This document shows positions 24,004 through 38,110 of a stretch of DNA of 64,000 nt, piece after piece (the stretch's first letter is position 1; each line of letters starts with the position of its first letter). This stretch comes from Zychaea mexicana (Eukaryota > Mucoromycota > Mucoromycetes > Mucorales > Lichtheimiaceae). The DNA is taken from contig NW_026516681.1 of assembly GCF_025766255.1 (NCBI RefSeq), forward strand, positions 1-64,000, written 5' to 3'. The notes beneath the pieces were generated by a model. It was not told the origin of the DNA, did not search any database, and worked only from the letters and a program-made list of their open reading frames with translations. Both the position numbers and the translations under genes were made by a program.

Positions 24004-26186
24004 TAGCTTATCTAGGTTTTGCGTGTATCACTCAATCAGCAACAATCACATCTTATATTGGAAATCATGCAAGTACTCCTTTTCTTCTTTTTCGCGCGCT
24101 CTTGCACTGGTGCTATGGCTGATTAAAGATGGCTCAAGTTTTATTATTAGCCAGCAAATAGTTATACAACTTTGCTTAATGGACAAATAACGTGGATTAT
24201 GTAGTTGAATCTGTTATCAATATTTTCGTCCACATACATAAATCGTCCAAAACGGTAGATGTCGATAACAGCACTATCATTGTCAGTTACCAGAACAGTT
24301 ATTTTATTATATAGGCGGCTGTCACTTTATATCGACGACGGATGTTGGTGCCGTTCAATATGTCCCAGAACGTTATCATGGCGGATATAGTGCAATGTAC
24401 CAGAGTATTATAAATGTACTTGGGAAGCCTGTCGTGCTATATGCTAAGACGTGGACGATGAGACGCTTCAGATAAATGTCATATATAGCAGTAAAGAACA
24501 AAGGGCATAATCAGAGACACCACTGTATTAGTTAGTCTAACAGTATGAATTAAAGAAAAGGTACGGTATAATGAAACCGAACTTGTTGGATAAAGGTAGA
24601 AACAACGATTATTGGAGCTATTAAAGACAGAAATTAAGTTGCACAATATTTTGAACATGTGATATGCGCACAAACATATTCATCGCAAAACTTTGGATAA
24701 GCTTATATACAGTGATTAGCAATATCTGATCTCTTAAACGAATAATAAGAGTTCGACTACATCTTAAAGGACCACCCGCGGCAAATGGAAAAAGGCATGG
24801 CTAAGCATTACTGCATCTCCTCCGAGAGATCTACCAGCTGGAGCCATAAGTGTAAGTTGTACGATGATGACGCACCAGCAACCGAAGAAGCCCTACATGC
24901 AGCGCATCAACAACAGCAGAGAACCACGCATCACTCTTATAGCATAATACTACACATAGATTCTTCACTGTCTATATATCAGTTTTTACCACAGAGGTCT
25001 GTAAGTCTTCCACAATAAGTTACATACTTTTCGAAGTAATATACAATGCTTCTTTATAATAATAAGACTATACTGATTTCAAACCAGAATGGTGTCAGAG
25101 GTTTCATACTAGCGGATTTCGTTTCTCTTGGATAGGTTATCATCAGTGCATCTCTGTACCTATTTATCTTTGGGTAACATCGTCACGCACGCCATCCGAC
25201 AGATATGTACATAAACACGAAAAGGACCACTCTTACTCGCTTTTAGTATGTTAATGTAGCTTACATTGAAACGACGAACTTGCTTTTAGATCCACGATTA
25301 TCATCAAAGCTACGTTCCGCGCCACAGGTGATATGATAATGCACTATAATTGCTCGTAATTTGGTGAACAAGGCACATCAGCCCACCATATGATTATTAG
25401 AAGCAGCGGCAGAAGCAGTTGTGTAGCAGTATAGTCGGTATTTGCTGAGGGGGCGCAGTAAACAGTCCTTCGGCGAACCCCACATATACTTCAGCCAAGA
25501 GAAATGGAGCGCATGGTGTAAAACGTTACCTGATTAGCGGGTTCCTCTGTATCACATAATTTTAGCGGCTTTCTTTTTTGTTGTTAAAGTTTATCACAGT
25601 GGAGATAAGTGGCTCCACTTTCTGATTTTTCTTTGATAGCCCATATTACAGCAAACAAAGACAGCAAAAACGATAACAAGTACATGAATATGCTGCTATG
25701 CTGCTCATACTATGAGGAATTGGTCCACCAAGTTGACTATTTCCGCTCGCGCTTTCCATATATCTGGAACAATGATAAGCACTTTGAAGTTGCATGCAAA
25801 AGACACTCTAATGAACAAGTGTGTCATTTATGAGGTGGTACGAATCTAAAGTTTCCCTTCTTGACACGAGGGAACAGTGCCTTTTGCATCACAGTCAACA
25901 CATCCCGATGACGATAAAAAGAAATTCTATACTTGTATTATTGAGTATATCCCACTCGCATGCCCGCGACTTAAAAAGGGTCACCGCATCCGAATCACAG
26001 CCACACAGATTAGACGCACATCCATACAACGATAAATAATAATGATACTTCGGAAAAAGCGTCGGAGCGGGATTGGAAGAATATATAAAACGACGATTCC
26101 ACTGATTCGTTCCTTTTTCTTTTTTCTACGTTTATTTGATACACATTTATAAATTCTGCTCGGTCAACAGTCATCATATATACAAC
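24004..26186. other. 2.2-kb intergenic region upstream of OYE-2
   Basis: AT-rich. A few short open frames (for example around 24785-25018 and 25609-25833) have no recognisable family and no introns or partners that would support them. No tRNA or further repeat recognised. The right end carries the OYE-2 promoter. Confidence 0.5.
26082..26089 (+). promoter_or_regulatory. TATA box of OYE-2
   Basis: TATATAAA about 100 bp upstream of the OYE-2 start codon. Confidence 0.6.
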
Positions 26187-27505
<1,319 letters not shown>

Positions 27506-28209
27506 TATAAATTTGAAGGTGACTGCTCCTCACCTAGAAAAGACACTTAACTCTACGTATCAAACCAATCATTGTATTTCTATATATCGCATTGTTAAAA
27601 ACTTCATACATTTGAATATATACCAGCGAAAGTGATTATCATCTTACCGTTGATGGATATCAAACGAATGAGGTTGTTTTGTGTCTTCCAGTCCGATGTC
27701 TTTTTTGTCGAATGATTAATTTGTACGTTACTTAAAATATGGCCGCTACTAACTCTTCAACATTCTTTTTTCTGTGTGTTGTTCGTTACTTCCGAAATGT
27801 CTTCCGTTTCCTTTCTTTCTGTATGCCAAGCTAAACTAAGCTGTCATTCTACAAATCATATCACGTATTTAGCCCATGCTTATTATGATACAACGCTAAG
27901 GCGATTTAGGTTCAAACGCGTAGTAGTTGCTGCTAAATTTAACGCCGATCGGAATCGCGGAAGCAAACCTGCATTTTACTCTGCTTTCCTCTCCGTTGTA
28001 ATGCGCATGGACTAGTGTAACGCACATTCCTGAACGATTTGTATGGGAAACATAAGGCTATTGTGAGTTGCCTTTCACTAGTTTTGTGCCACACTCTTGA
28101 GACTTCCGAGAATAAGCAACATCAGAGATAGTATTTAATCATAGCTGTGAGGGCCTCTTTCTCTTTTAAGTTTTTTCACCTTTGCTCCCCGAAGTCATCT
28201 AGCGCAATT
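27506..28209. other. Intergenic, 0.7 kb
   Basis: Between OYE-2 and the F-box gene. No supported gene, RNA gene or repeat. Confidence 0.5.
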
Positions 28210-30200
28210 ATGTTACAATTTACATTGCTAAACTCATTACCTCCCGAGATCCTGTCCCTCATTGCTGCAGCACTGCCATTGGAGGATTGCCACGCGGGCA
28301 TGCTGATCTGCAAGGCATGGTCAACAGAGTTCACTGCTGCATTTTACCGCTCAGTTACATTACGAACCAAACGACAGTGCGACTTGTTTTACAATAACGC
28401 ATTACTTTTTAATGATGATACTGGACTTGCTCTTAGCGGGAATATTACTCGTACTTATGGCCACTATATTCGCGAAATACACATTCTCGCACCCGATCCA
28501 CCACCAGCAATGCTTAAGCAACTTCCTAGGCTTTGTCCGTTGCTTACGCGCTTCGAGCTACCCGACACAATTCGTGGTGACATTCACGACCTTGGGTCGG
28601 TACCATTGCACTACACGACGCTTCCCGCACTCACGCATATCTCATTGGTTTCCGGATTGGCTGATTTCAGCTGGCTCAAAGCGCTTCCACGGCTAGTATT
28701 TCTCAACATTAATTGGGTTGGTGCAGGGTGCTCTATAAAATCCATCTTGGGCACGATTCATACTTGGTGTCCTCGACTCGAAACGCTTAAACTGACAATC
28801 AACAGCGCAAGTACGCCAACATTACAGCGAGAAACCAACGACGTTTCTGTCTACGACAAGCACAATCAGCAGCTTAACACTAGGTCAGCAGCCCTTTCAG
28901 AAGAAGATAATCAATCTGCACCTACAATGCAATCAGTTCAACTATGCTTGTCGATGGAATCAGCGAATACCATAGTAGCCACCTGGCTCACGTTTTGTGC
29001 GCAGAAATACCCAAACTTACGGCAGTTGGCATTGAATATGGACTCCAGCTACACGGACGACGGTTCCCGTTTGGGCGGTGAGAACGTCTTCTTCAGCAAC
29101 GGTACCAATGAAGGCTTACTGCTGTCATCGATCGTTCAGGTTACGCACCATTGTCGGCACCTTCAATCGGTTGAATTCCAAAATTTCGCTTACAGTGAAT
29201 TTTTCCTACGATCGATCAGTCGTTCGGAACAGTATCGGCAGCAGCAGCAGCTTACAAGCATCAATATCAAGGATCAGCATACCTTATTTTCTTCGGATGT
29301 CATGTTAGCTGTAACGAGTTGGTTTCAAAATTCATTGACAACCCTCTCCCTTGCGTTTTCGCACTATCCGTACTCCAACCTTGATCTGAATCACAATGCA
29401 ATCCTACAGCATTTGCACCAGCTTCGACAGCTTTGTAGTCTTACGCTCGAAGGATTGTCTAGTATCCCAGTTGACATGCTATTAGACGCTATGCCTCAGC
29501 TTAAACATGTTTGCTTGGTGGTAACGTACCCTGAAATCGTCCGGAATGCCACCACCACAGCCAGCCTCACTACTACAGTCAAAAAGCATGACCTCGAGAT
29601 ACTGGAATTTAAAAGAAATATTGTGCCGTTACATATACTCGAATTTGTCAATCAGCGTTGTCTTTCTTTGCGACAGCTCAATTTTGAACGAGTTTCCATC
29701 AAACCATCACCCACGCGAACGACATGCCATGGTGTCAATAATTACGCTTGCTCTAATATATTCCTTCCAAATCTCGATCTGAAACAAATATCCTTGCGAA
29801 ACGTTTCGTCCAGACCTTTTATACTTCAATCAAGCCTTCGTATTGGTGTGATTCAAACAAGTATATCTTCGGGTAAGTCCCAGTTTCGTTCAATACTGCT
29901 ATGTTGCTGTCATCCTGGTGACACTGTTAGTGTTACACTTGATGAACTGAAAAATTGTATTTTAAACAATTAGATGTCTGTAAGTGGTATGAAACTGGAA
30001 AGCTAAAGATCCATCATGCCGAAAATACCAATACAAGGAACATATCATTGGGCTATACGGCATCGTTGTCGACAACATCAAAGCCGGCCCAAGAAGATCA
30101 CACGCAAGGAGAGAGTCCTGACAACGTTGTATTCTCGTTGTTGATTAAATGTCGATCGCTCGATCAGATATACTTTAATGATATGCGACTTATACTGTAA
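28210..30200 (+). CDS. F-box protein with leucine-rich-repeat-like C-terminus
   Basis: Predicted 629 aa from two exons (28210-29872 and 29974-30200). The F-box is at residues ~7-45: LNSLPPEILSLIAAALPLED, then CKAWSTEFTAAFY. It is followed by a long region with irregular Leu-rich repeats (LPRLCPLLTRFELPD, LPALTHISLVSGL, LRQLALNMDS, LCSLTLEGL, LKQISLRNVSS), the usual architecture of fungal F-box/LRR adaptors. Such proteins bind Skp1 in an SCF ubiquitin ligase and present substrates with the repeats; the substrate cannot be inferred. Start at 28210 is the first ATG before the F-box. These proteins form large, fast-evolving families in Mucoromycota. Confidence 0.8.
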
Positions 30201-32345
30201 TTCTGACAAGTGCAACGTGTGCCCATTTTGATAGCGATACCTAAGTAAATTACATGATGCGTATACTTAAAACTGAGATTTTCCATTAGCTAGCTTAACA
30301 TCCATTAAAACGTTTACAGCATTTTTGATATAAAGATTGGGCTATATAACAGGCCGCAAATATGCTGGTGCTCAGTTAGTGTAATGGACACGATGGATAT
30401 ATAATTAGGCTGTTAATCGTGAAATATAACTTAATAGTTCATCTTTCCTCTTCTCCAAGGAATCCATACTCACAATGGTCTTATCATATCATCCTCCTTT
30501 CTCATCCACGTGGGACAAAACAGTAATCTCGTTTTCCAATACAGTACTGTAAAAACAAATGACATTTATGACGGTGAAGGGTCATAAACAAAACGAAGCA
30601 CGTATGGCCGGAAAAGATAGACTAGAGTAAGAACAGCCATAGTCCGTGACAACCGTCAGTAAAAAAGAATGGCTTTTGTTATGCTTTGTTTTTACTTCAA
30701 TTTTATCGATGGAGCTCATTATATACATGTTATTACCAAATGGTGAGTTTATTTAGCAGCACGACTATTCTCTTTTTCATAGGCATCATTAGTCTCGAAC
30801 AGCATCTTTCGATGGTATTTGATAGAATGTTTTCATATTTCTTGTACTGTCCTCGAAATTTTAGGAGTAATTGCCGATCCCACTATGCATGTATATTTGA
30901 AGTAAAAATTTAATGAGTTGCTACAAATCATTGCCTAGAATACAAGAATGCGAATTTGAGAAGAATCGAGGCTTGTAGAGGAGAGGCGCCGCACTAGGAG
31001 TCGAAGGTCTTCCACTTGAATTCCATCGCGGGGCAAAGCCTGCAATGTTTGCGCTGTATATAGTAGAGGTTGGTTAGTGGAAAATAGCCGGAGCGCTAAC
31101 AAGCACACAAGGAGTCGAAGACAAACAAGGCCGCCACCATGAGAGAGAAATGCAACAAATGGAAAGGGCTGAGGTTAGCAAACTAAGATGCCCATGCAAG
31201 GAAACGTATACACGGATGATAAATCTGCAGCTTTGTATGTGCGCTTCAAGGAACGTGCTGTAACAGCATTCTTTTACTCGGACAGCGACAGTGCGGCTGC
31301 TGCTCTTCCGATATTCTACAAGAACCTGACAATTCCCCTTCTCCAACAGATCCAATAGCTCTATTAAATCTGTTGCAAAGTTTCATCTTTTCGGCCGCCG
31401 CATGCTGTTCAAAGGCTACAAACACCACGCGACATTGAGTATACAAGAGCTCTTGAATAGTCGCTGGCAGAACTCGTGTGCAGTACTCAAGGTGAGTCCA
31501 ACCATTTCCACGAGCGGACCCATTGGACATGCGTCAACACTAAAAAAGTTGTTTACGATCTTACGTGGAATTTTCATGTGACGAAAGTCTAACAGGGCAC
31601 CTCCACTTGAAGACGACGCAGATCTGCTTATTCGCCGGTACTTGGCTTACGAAGAACCCATAGTCTAGCTCACTGAAGGACATGTGTTCCGAGGTAGCAT
31701 CGCCGGAAAGAATCCGGTTCTCCTTCATGGATGGTGTCCCTGAGTTAATAAGCGTCTACATAATTGATAGCTAGTCAGTAAGCAATGAGTAGTATGATTA
31801 TTACATATAAACAATCTCTTACGTATATTATCAAAGATCAACTTGTTTATATACATAATTTGTAATTCTCTGTTACCTGGTGCATTTATTAGTGCGGCTA
31901 TGATCGACGATAATCTGACAGAGTTTGCAATATCGACATTCAGTGGAAGCGAGTTCATACATAATAACGTCGGCTTTTCGGGCTGTGACGATGGATTGCA
32001 TGTGTTTAAATGCTGATACGAAAATATTGAATTGTGTAATACGGATACTAAGTCGTCCAGCCTGGTAGTAAAGTGGCAGAAGAGTAAATAGAAAGGAAGA
32101 AGTAAGAGAAGAGCGAGTAGCGGGTAACTTGTGACCCAGGGTAAGTTTTATTATCGAAGAATCATGCATATACTGCATATGAAGATTAACATCGTGAGCG
32201 TCAAATTGGCTAGCCGTGTAGCGAACCTTGTGTTTTACGAATAAAGGTATAATACAAATGCTTATAATTTAAGAATATACAGATCTAGATATAGTACGTT
32301 TACCAAACGATCTAATGATAATAGAAATGCTTGTTTCCAGAATAA
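30201..32345. other. 2.1-kb intergenic region with possible coding remnant
   Basis: No intact gene. The stretch at 31230-31740 shows coding-like islands with stops (listed separately). The rest is AT-rich and without recognisable features. Confidence 0.5.
31350..31740 (+). other. Possible degraded exon(s), unknown origin
   Basis: From a good acceptor (CTTCTCCAACAG, ending 31349) a clean frame runs to 31491: SSIKSVAKFHLFGRRMLFKG and so on to RWQNSCAVLK. It ends at a good GTGAGT donor. The next acceptor (ending 31595) leads into APPLEDDADLLIRRYLAYEE, but only in a frame that does not match the donor phase. The in-phase reading stops after four codons. A further open stretch (31208-31370) lies upstream. 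I do not recognise the family; it may be a decayed gene or a transposon-derived fragment. Confidence 0.25.
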
Positions 32346-33564
32346 TTATTCAAGCTTTTGGCTCCCGCGTGCTGTTGTAGATTCATAAAACGGATAGTCA
32401 ATATAGCCCGTATCGCCACCTTTATAAAAAGTTTCGCGGTTGTACTTGTTGAGCGGCCAGTTATGTTTGAGACGTTCAACGAGATCCGGATTAGCAATAA
32501 ACGATCGGCCAAACGCAATAAGGTTGTTGGTTGAATCAGCGACTTGTGCAGCAAGTTCAGGCTTAGTCGTGTATCCACCAGCACTGATAAATGGACCCGA
32601 CCATAGCTTGCGAAAAGGATCCAAAGAGTTCTGGGTATCATTTTTAGTCTTGCGTGAGAAATCATCGCGTGGTTCAATAAAGTGAATGTATGCCATGTTA
32701 GGATGCTGTTGTTCAAGTTGGCTGACAAGATATGACCATGTTTCATACGGTGTCGCATCCTCCATTCCTAGGCGTGCGTATTGAATTAGTATCCCACTTA
32801 ATTTGGCTGGTTGGCTTTTCTCTACGTTTCATCTTTTTACCCAAAAACTCGGACCAAGGCGAGAATCGAATGGCCGTTTTCTCAACACCTATGGCAGCCA
32901 CCACAGCATCAACCACCTGCAAACAAAATCGTGAACGATGCTCAATGGAGCCACCATATGCATCTGCTCGCTTATTACACGATGTATTAATGAACTGGTC
33001 AATCAAATATCCATTAGCACCATGAATCTCGACACCGTCAAACCCAGCTTCTTCGACTGCGTTTCTAGCCGCCCGGCTAAAGTCGTTTACAATCTTGTTA
33101 ATTTCGTCCACGGTAAGTTCCTGAGGTATTTCATAATCGTTGCCGAGTTCATTCTTGCCAGGCACGGGTACCGCAGAAGCAGAAACCAGACGAGGATGAG
33201 CGCCTGGTAAAAATTGGGTTGTCGAGGCTCTACCTGCATGTCGGATTTGCAAGAAAGCAGTTGCGCCCGGCTTCTCGTGGACCGCGTCTGTCACTTTGCG
33301 CCATTGTTGGATCTGATGCGTTGAATAAATACCTGGCGCATGTGGATAAGCACCAGCATCTGCAGAAATCATGGTTGCTTCCATGATGACCAATGCGTTC
33401 GGTGTGGCCCGTTGACGGTAGTATTCAATCATTGAGTCAGTAGGTGCATATTCGTTGTCGCAGCGGCGTCGATTAAGTGGACAAAGGACTATCCGATGAT
33501 CAAGTTGTTGATTCCCCACTCGGATTGGCTTAAATAATGCTGAAGAGGCAAACGGAGAAGACAT
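32346..33564 (-). CDS. Old Yellow Enzyme, OYE-3 (divergent)
   Basis: Predicted 381 aa from two exons (32841-33564 and 32346-32767), with the intron at the same SPWSE position as its paralogues. Signatures: [83 protein letters not shown]. The segment that reads QLWHxGR in OYE-1 and OYE-2 is QIRHAGR here, so the Trp next to the active-site loop is replaced by Arg. LSRR-like changes also occur near the FMN site (CPLNRRRCD instead of APLTRxRSD). The enzyme is therefore probably FMN-binding but with altered substrate range. Confidence 0.9.
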
Positions 33565-34074
33565 GATAGAGTAAGAAAAAAGAGAAGATAATCGGTTTTC
33601 TTTTATCGTAACTGCTTTTTGTGTAGCACCACTTCTTTATATCCCCGCTCGTCCGGACCAGCATGATTTATATGAATATGTCCGTCGACCACATAGAGTG
33701 ACGCTCCTTTGTTATTGTAAAACCATGGAGATAATAGTGGTGGTGCTTTGATGGAGGAAGTAAAGCAAGTGTTGGTAAGATATCAGACAAAACTACACAC
33801 TCGTATCTTCTTACACATCTCGCTGTCCGCTTGCATATTTAATGCGCTTATGTACGGTGTTTATATAGAACTATAACACGGCTCTAGATTATACTTTCAA
33901 TGTGTATTCACTGCATGTAAAGATAAAGTAGTAGCGGTAGTTCTTTTATAGCAACCGATGATTCCATATTTTGTTGTCAAAATCGGGCAACATGTAGATT
34001 TCTTCAAATCCCGACGTACGCACGCACATTAGCGCTTCAAGATACCAATACACACAACCAGCAAAAAAGCTGTA
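33565..34074. other. Shared upstream region of OYE-3 and SWC4
   Basis: Divergent promoter region of ~0.5 kb. Apart from the OYE-3 TATA box I see no specific element. Confidence 0.5.
33635..33641 (-). promoter_or_regulatory. TATA box of OYE-3
   Basis: TATAAAG on the minus strand, ~71 bp upstream of the OYE-3 ATG, preceded by a GC-rich GAGCGGGGA. Confidence 0.5.
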
Positions 34075-36286
34075 ATGAATCCAGAAGAAAAATCAACAGC
34101 ATCCAAAAAACAATCCGGTATAGCAGCTTAAAGACAATCATTGCGCGTACTTTAACGGACGACGATTGAGCTGACAGATCAAAATCTTTTAATTTCTATT
34201 TTACGCATTGTGCAGACACAATTAGCAGAGATATATATGCGCTCGCAGGTGGTGCACCACCGATCGCTTTTGTAAAACCCACATTCAAAGCCAAATACAA
34301 CACAAAACAGAAAGCTACGCCATGGTACGTTGCCAAGTTTTGATAACGTCAAAAAAATGGACAACAGTTAATAAAAGCTTTGATTATTGTAAAGGATCCA
34401 ACAATCGTTTACGAATCCAGCTCGACCTGATGATCTTGCTTTACACCACTGGATACCTGAAAGCAAAAGCAATGAAGGTATGTTGTCCTTCGTAATTGTG
34501 TACGACTGTCAAGCAGATACTTGCACCGGTAAAGTATCCCCACAGCACTCATTGATACAATTTTTCCTGTTTTCTAGAGTATCAATTTGCGAAATTCAAC
34601 CGTGTTATTGATGTGCCCGAATATACCGATGATGACTATGATAGATACTTGTCAGGTAATGATGTATATCGTGGATAATAAAAATGTTTATAATCTAACT
34701 CGTAAATCATTTATTTCTCTTAGATTCCGATTGGAGTAAAGACGAAACTGACTATCTATTTCAATTATGTCGAAGGTTTGATTTACGGTTCCCAGTAATT
34801 GAAGATCGATATAATTTTGCAAACAAGTCTAGAAGCATAGAGGTAAATGTTGAAAACATAAATTTTCGTACGAGAGAAATGCACTCAGCTTCACCATTAC
34901 CGCTGCTTTTGGATATAGGACCTGAAAGATCGATATTACACTGTACAACGCAAACTCATCAAAGCTAGACCGCATACACCGGGTGAATACCCACAAGAAA
35001 GACAAGCTCTCATTCAACAATACGCATATGACAAAGCAAAAGAAACGGGACGCAAAGAAGCACTGGTTTCTCTGTTTAACCGGACCGAGGAACAGATTGA
35101 ACAAGAGCAAGCACTCTTTGTTGAGGCCAAACGTATCGAATTGAACGAACCACGGTTAGCACGTGAGCGAGAGGCACTACTCAACGCATTGCAGCTTGAG
35201 CAGGCTCAGCAAGCACCGCTAACACCGCTTACGCCCACAGCAGCGGCAGGGACAGGAGGATCAGCGGCAGCAGGATCGAGTGGAGGTGTTGGTGCTAACA
35301 ATGTGAACGGAAGCGCTGGTGGCGCCACAAATGCATCTGGAGGAGCATCAGGAGGAACGCTAGCTACCCCTGGTGGGATTGGCATTGCTGGTGGTACTGC
35401 TAGTACATCTGGATTGGACAGCAAAAAGAAGAAAAGGGCGGACGAAACTGGAACGGGTACTCCAGGAGGTAGTAGTAGTGGTGGTACTAAGAAGAACCGG
35501 CGGATATCGAATGCTTCATCCGGCATTTTGGAAGGTATATCATTTCGGTTAATATGAAAACTTGTTCTTGGACAGCAATCTTGCGATACTAACAGAGGGG
35601 TGTATCTTGATATGTATGCATCTATCGTGGCTATCAGATGTCGTGCCTGAACGGAAAGAAAAGATGATGCAAGGCGTTTATGTACGGAGTCAAAAGTTAC
35701 CCGTGGTTACTAAGCAAGCATTACAGCAAAAATTATTAAAAGCGATGGCAGATTTGGATATTCGTAAGTGCAGGCTTTCTGAGTTGAACACGACGAGTTA
35801 TTTGGGGGAGGGGTGGGGGACAATAGGAAGTGGTAGCACATACGCACACAAGACACACATATACTGTACATCACGCTGATGGCTGACTGGACGGATTGCT
35901 TCTGTTGATTGACTGCTATTGTTTGTCAACACCAATGTAGCTGTCCGACCGATGATGCCGACAGGTCAAGTCGTGCAGAAATACGACTTGCTGCACCATT
36001 CTTTACTTCATATGCTTGAGCTGAAAAAGACGGTTGACAAGTTGGAAGCTGAACATCGCTCAAAAATGCAACGGGGGCAGTCGATCGCCAGGGTGAGTAG
36101 CAGCTATTGCTTGCCATGTGCTGCTTACACACACACGCTGTGTGTGCTCATGTTTGTTCGTATTAATACATTTCCATTTAATCTTAACTAAGCACCATTT
36201 TTTCATTCCATGGTTCCTGCCTCGTGGCAAAATAGAAGCAGCCGCCCAGTGGAGGTCCTCGGGACAAGCGTCGCAAACAAGGATAG
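34075..36286 (+). CDS. SWC4: SWC4/DMAP1, subunit of SWR1 and NuA4 chromatin complexes
   Basis: Predicted 458 aa from nine exons: 34075-34117, 34216-34324, 34395-34477, 34578-34655, 34724-34842, 34919-35534, 35638-35763, 35941-36092, 36236-36286; all phases fit. SWC4 is a nuclear scaffold shared by the H2A.Z-loading SWR1 complex and the NuA4 acetyltransferase. Signatures: SRDIYALAGGAPPIAFVKP; FTNPARPDDLALHHWIPE; FAKFNRVIDVPEYTDDDY; SANT-type helix region WSKDETDYLFQLCRRFDLRF, then VIEDRY and DLKDRYYTV; the C-terminal DMAP1 region VYVRSQKLPVVTKQ and RPMMPTGQVVQKYDLL; ending GGPRDKRRKQG. A ~95-residue Ala/Gly/Ser/Thr-rich insert (about 35220-35500) separates the two conserved halves. The first exon is short and the usual ADVRDI-type N-terminus is not seen, so an upstream exon may be missing. 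Confidence 0.87.
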
Positions 36287-36453
36287 ATTGGGTGTACATG
36301 TGTGTAACTAAAAAAAATAACTCTGGGGGGTCTCGCTTTCCAGTATGCAAAGAATAAACAATTGTCTTTTCTGATATTTGTTTTTGCTTCTTCTTTTCGC
36401 TATTTCTCCTTCTTTGGCTTGCTTCCTTTTTCCCTTTTCTTCTGTTATAACCC

Positions 36454-38110
36454 ATGGAGGAGGACCAAAGACGTCGCCCACCCCGGGCTGTAAACATAAT
36501 TCGTCCCTCCTCTCCAATGCTGCAAGCATTCAGACGCCCTTACTTTTTAGCCCACCAGAACAATAACAACAATGCTCTCAATAACGAGCATTCTTCGACA
36601 ACGACGCCATCGATCACAACCGCAGGCTCAATGACCTCCTCGACGTCCACATGGTCTTCGTCGTCATCTTCGATTCTCTCAAATGAGCAACAACAGGCCT
36701 ACAGCAAACTCAATGGCGGTTTTGTTGTTCATAATCGACCTGGTTCGCCATTCACTTCTGTTCGATCGCCCTCGCCCACTGGCTGGTCTGTGATTGCCAA
36801 GAATATGCAGCAGTATCATCGACCCATGTCGCCGCTGGGTTATCGTACTCAGCAACAACAGCAGCAGCAGCACAACTATACGCCACTATCTCGGATCGCA
36901 TCCGCGCTGTCACAGATGTCTACTGATAGTACGGATGAAGAAGACGAAATAGACGATGACGACAACGATAACTCGGACATCGAGGACAATAGTGATGATG
37001 ATATCACGCCCGACGGGTCGTCGTCAGAAGAAGACGAGCCTGAAGTCGTCGCCAGGATGAAACAAGGATGCACGATTTTGAACGGCAGGGGCGAGTTTGT
37101 CACCATCAACAACGACCAACAATCCACCGTCAGTAGTACTAGCAACAATACCAATATTCATGGTGGTGCAAAATTGAATCGCAAGGTATTTTAAAATTGC
37201 TTCGAGGTCATACGCACGGTTCACGTGCGGATTATGTATGAAAAAACATTAATTGACGCATTGCATATAACTAAGATAGCCGACTTGGAGATCGAAATCA
37301 ACTCGCTATCCACGGTCAATGCCTCTTTGGAAGAACAGACTCGCCAACAAGCAGCACGTATTGCAGAACTCGAGCGTTTGATTACACAGAGGTAAGTGCC
37401 CAAAGGATACGTAGGGAGGCATTTGTACACAATGAGTAATAAGCGCATTGATTTGTTGCTGTTGTTCAACATATTAGGCAAGTGGATACCTCGTTACCTC
37501 CCACGCCCGTTTCCATGACGTTTTCTGAGGCAATAATAAAAGCTTTATTGTGGACAATGAAATAACGCATTTTCTTACAACTTCAACAAACTAACATATG
37601 AAATCTATGTTTTTTTTCTTAAATTAGAGGAACGAAGATGGTAGCACTAGTAGTGACGAGGATGATGAGGAGAGCAGTGATAAGGAAGCAGATCAAGTAT
37701 TTGAGCGGATAAAGGGCATGCTTCAAGTGCTTATCGAACAAGCACAGCGTGCCATTGCTGCTCAAAGCAAAACAAGCGGACGCGTTCTCCTCCACTCCTC
37801 TTCTGGTATCGGTACTGCTGCTGCTGCTGGTACTTCAACTGCTGCAACTGCAGGCCCAGTCAATATCATGAATTTTGAGCGCGCCTCAACACCTGTCCGA
37901 ACACAACGTCAACGTAGTGCTAGCAGAAACTCGGTGGTGTCTTGTCCTCCCGAGATACGACCGCGACCTGCAAACAACCGCCGCTCTTGGCCTACTGTTA
38001 CTACAAGCAATAGCCGCTTATTGCGTATGGCGACGCAAACACCACAACAGCTCACTGGACGGCAACGGTCCCAGTCCATGATCCGAGCAAACTCTTCGCC
38101 ATTCCATTAA
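36454..38110 (+). CDS. Unidentified coiled-coil protein with Ser/acidic regions
   Basis: Predicted 456 aa from four exons: 36454-37185, 37276-37391, 37478-37519, 37630-38110; all in phase. I do not recognise a family. Visible parts: Arg-rich start (EEDQRRRPPRAVNIIRPSSP), Ser/Thr/Asn/Gln-rich stretch, a strongly acidic Asp/Glu/Ser run (about residues 155-195), a predicted coiled coil in exon 2 (ADLEIEINSLSTVNASLEEQ through ELERLITQR), a second acidic patch (DEDDEESSDKEADQ) leading into helix VFERIKGMLQVLIEQAQRAI, and a basic Ser-rich tail with repeated R-S/T-P and RQRS motifs, typical phosphosites. It may be cytoskeletal or polarity related, but that is a guess. The gene starts only 168 bp after SWC4. 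Confidence 0.6.

Noticed and set aside
25609..25833. 74-codon open frame upstream of OYE-2
   Set aside because: Begins without ATG in the reading, no family match and no splice partners; kept as intergenic.
30366..30420. tRNA-like start (GCTCAGTTAGTGTAATGG)
   Set aside because: D-arm-like string only; no matching acceptor stem, anticodon arm or GTTCRA T-loop follows.
31246..31530. Minus-strand open frame starting MSNGSARGNG
   Set aside because: No family resemblance; splice-like signals in this stretch favour the plus strand.
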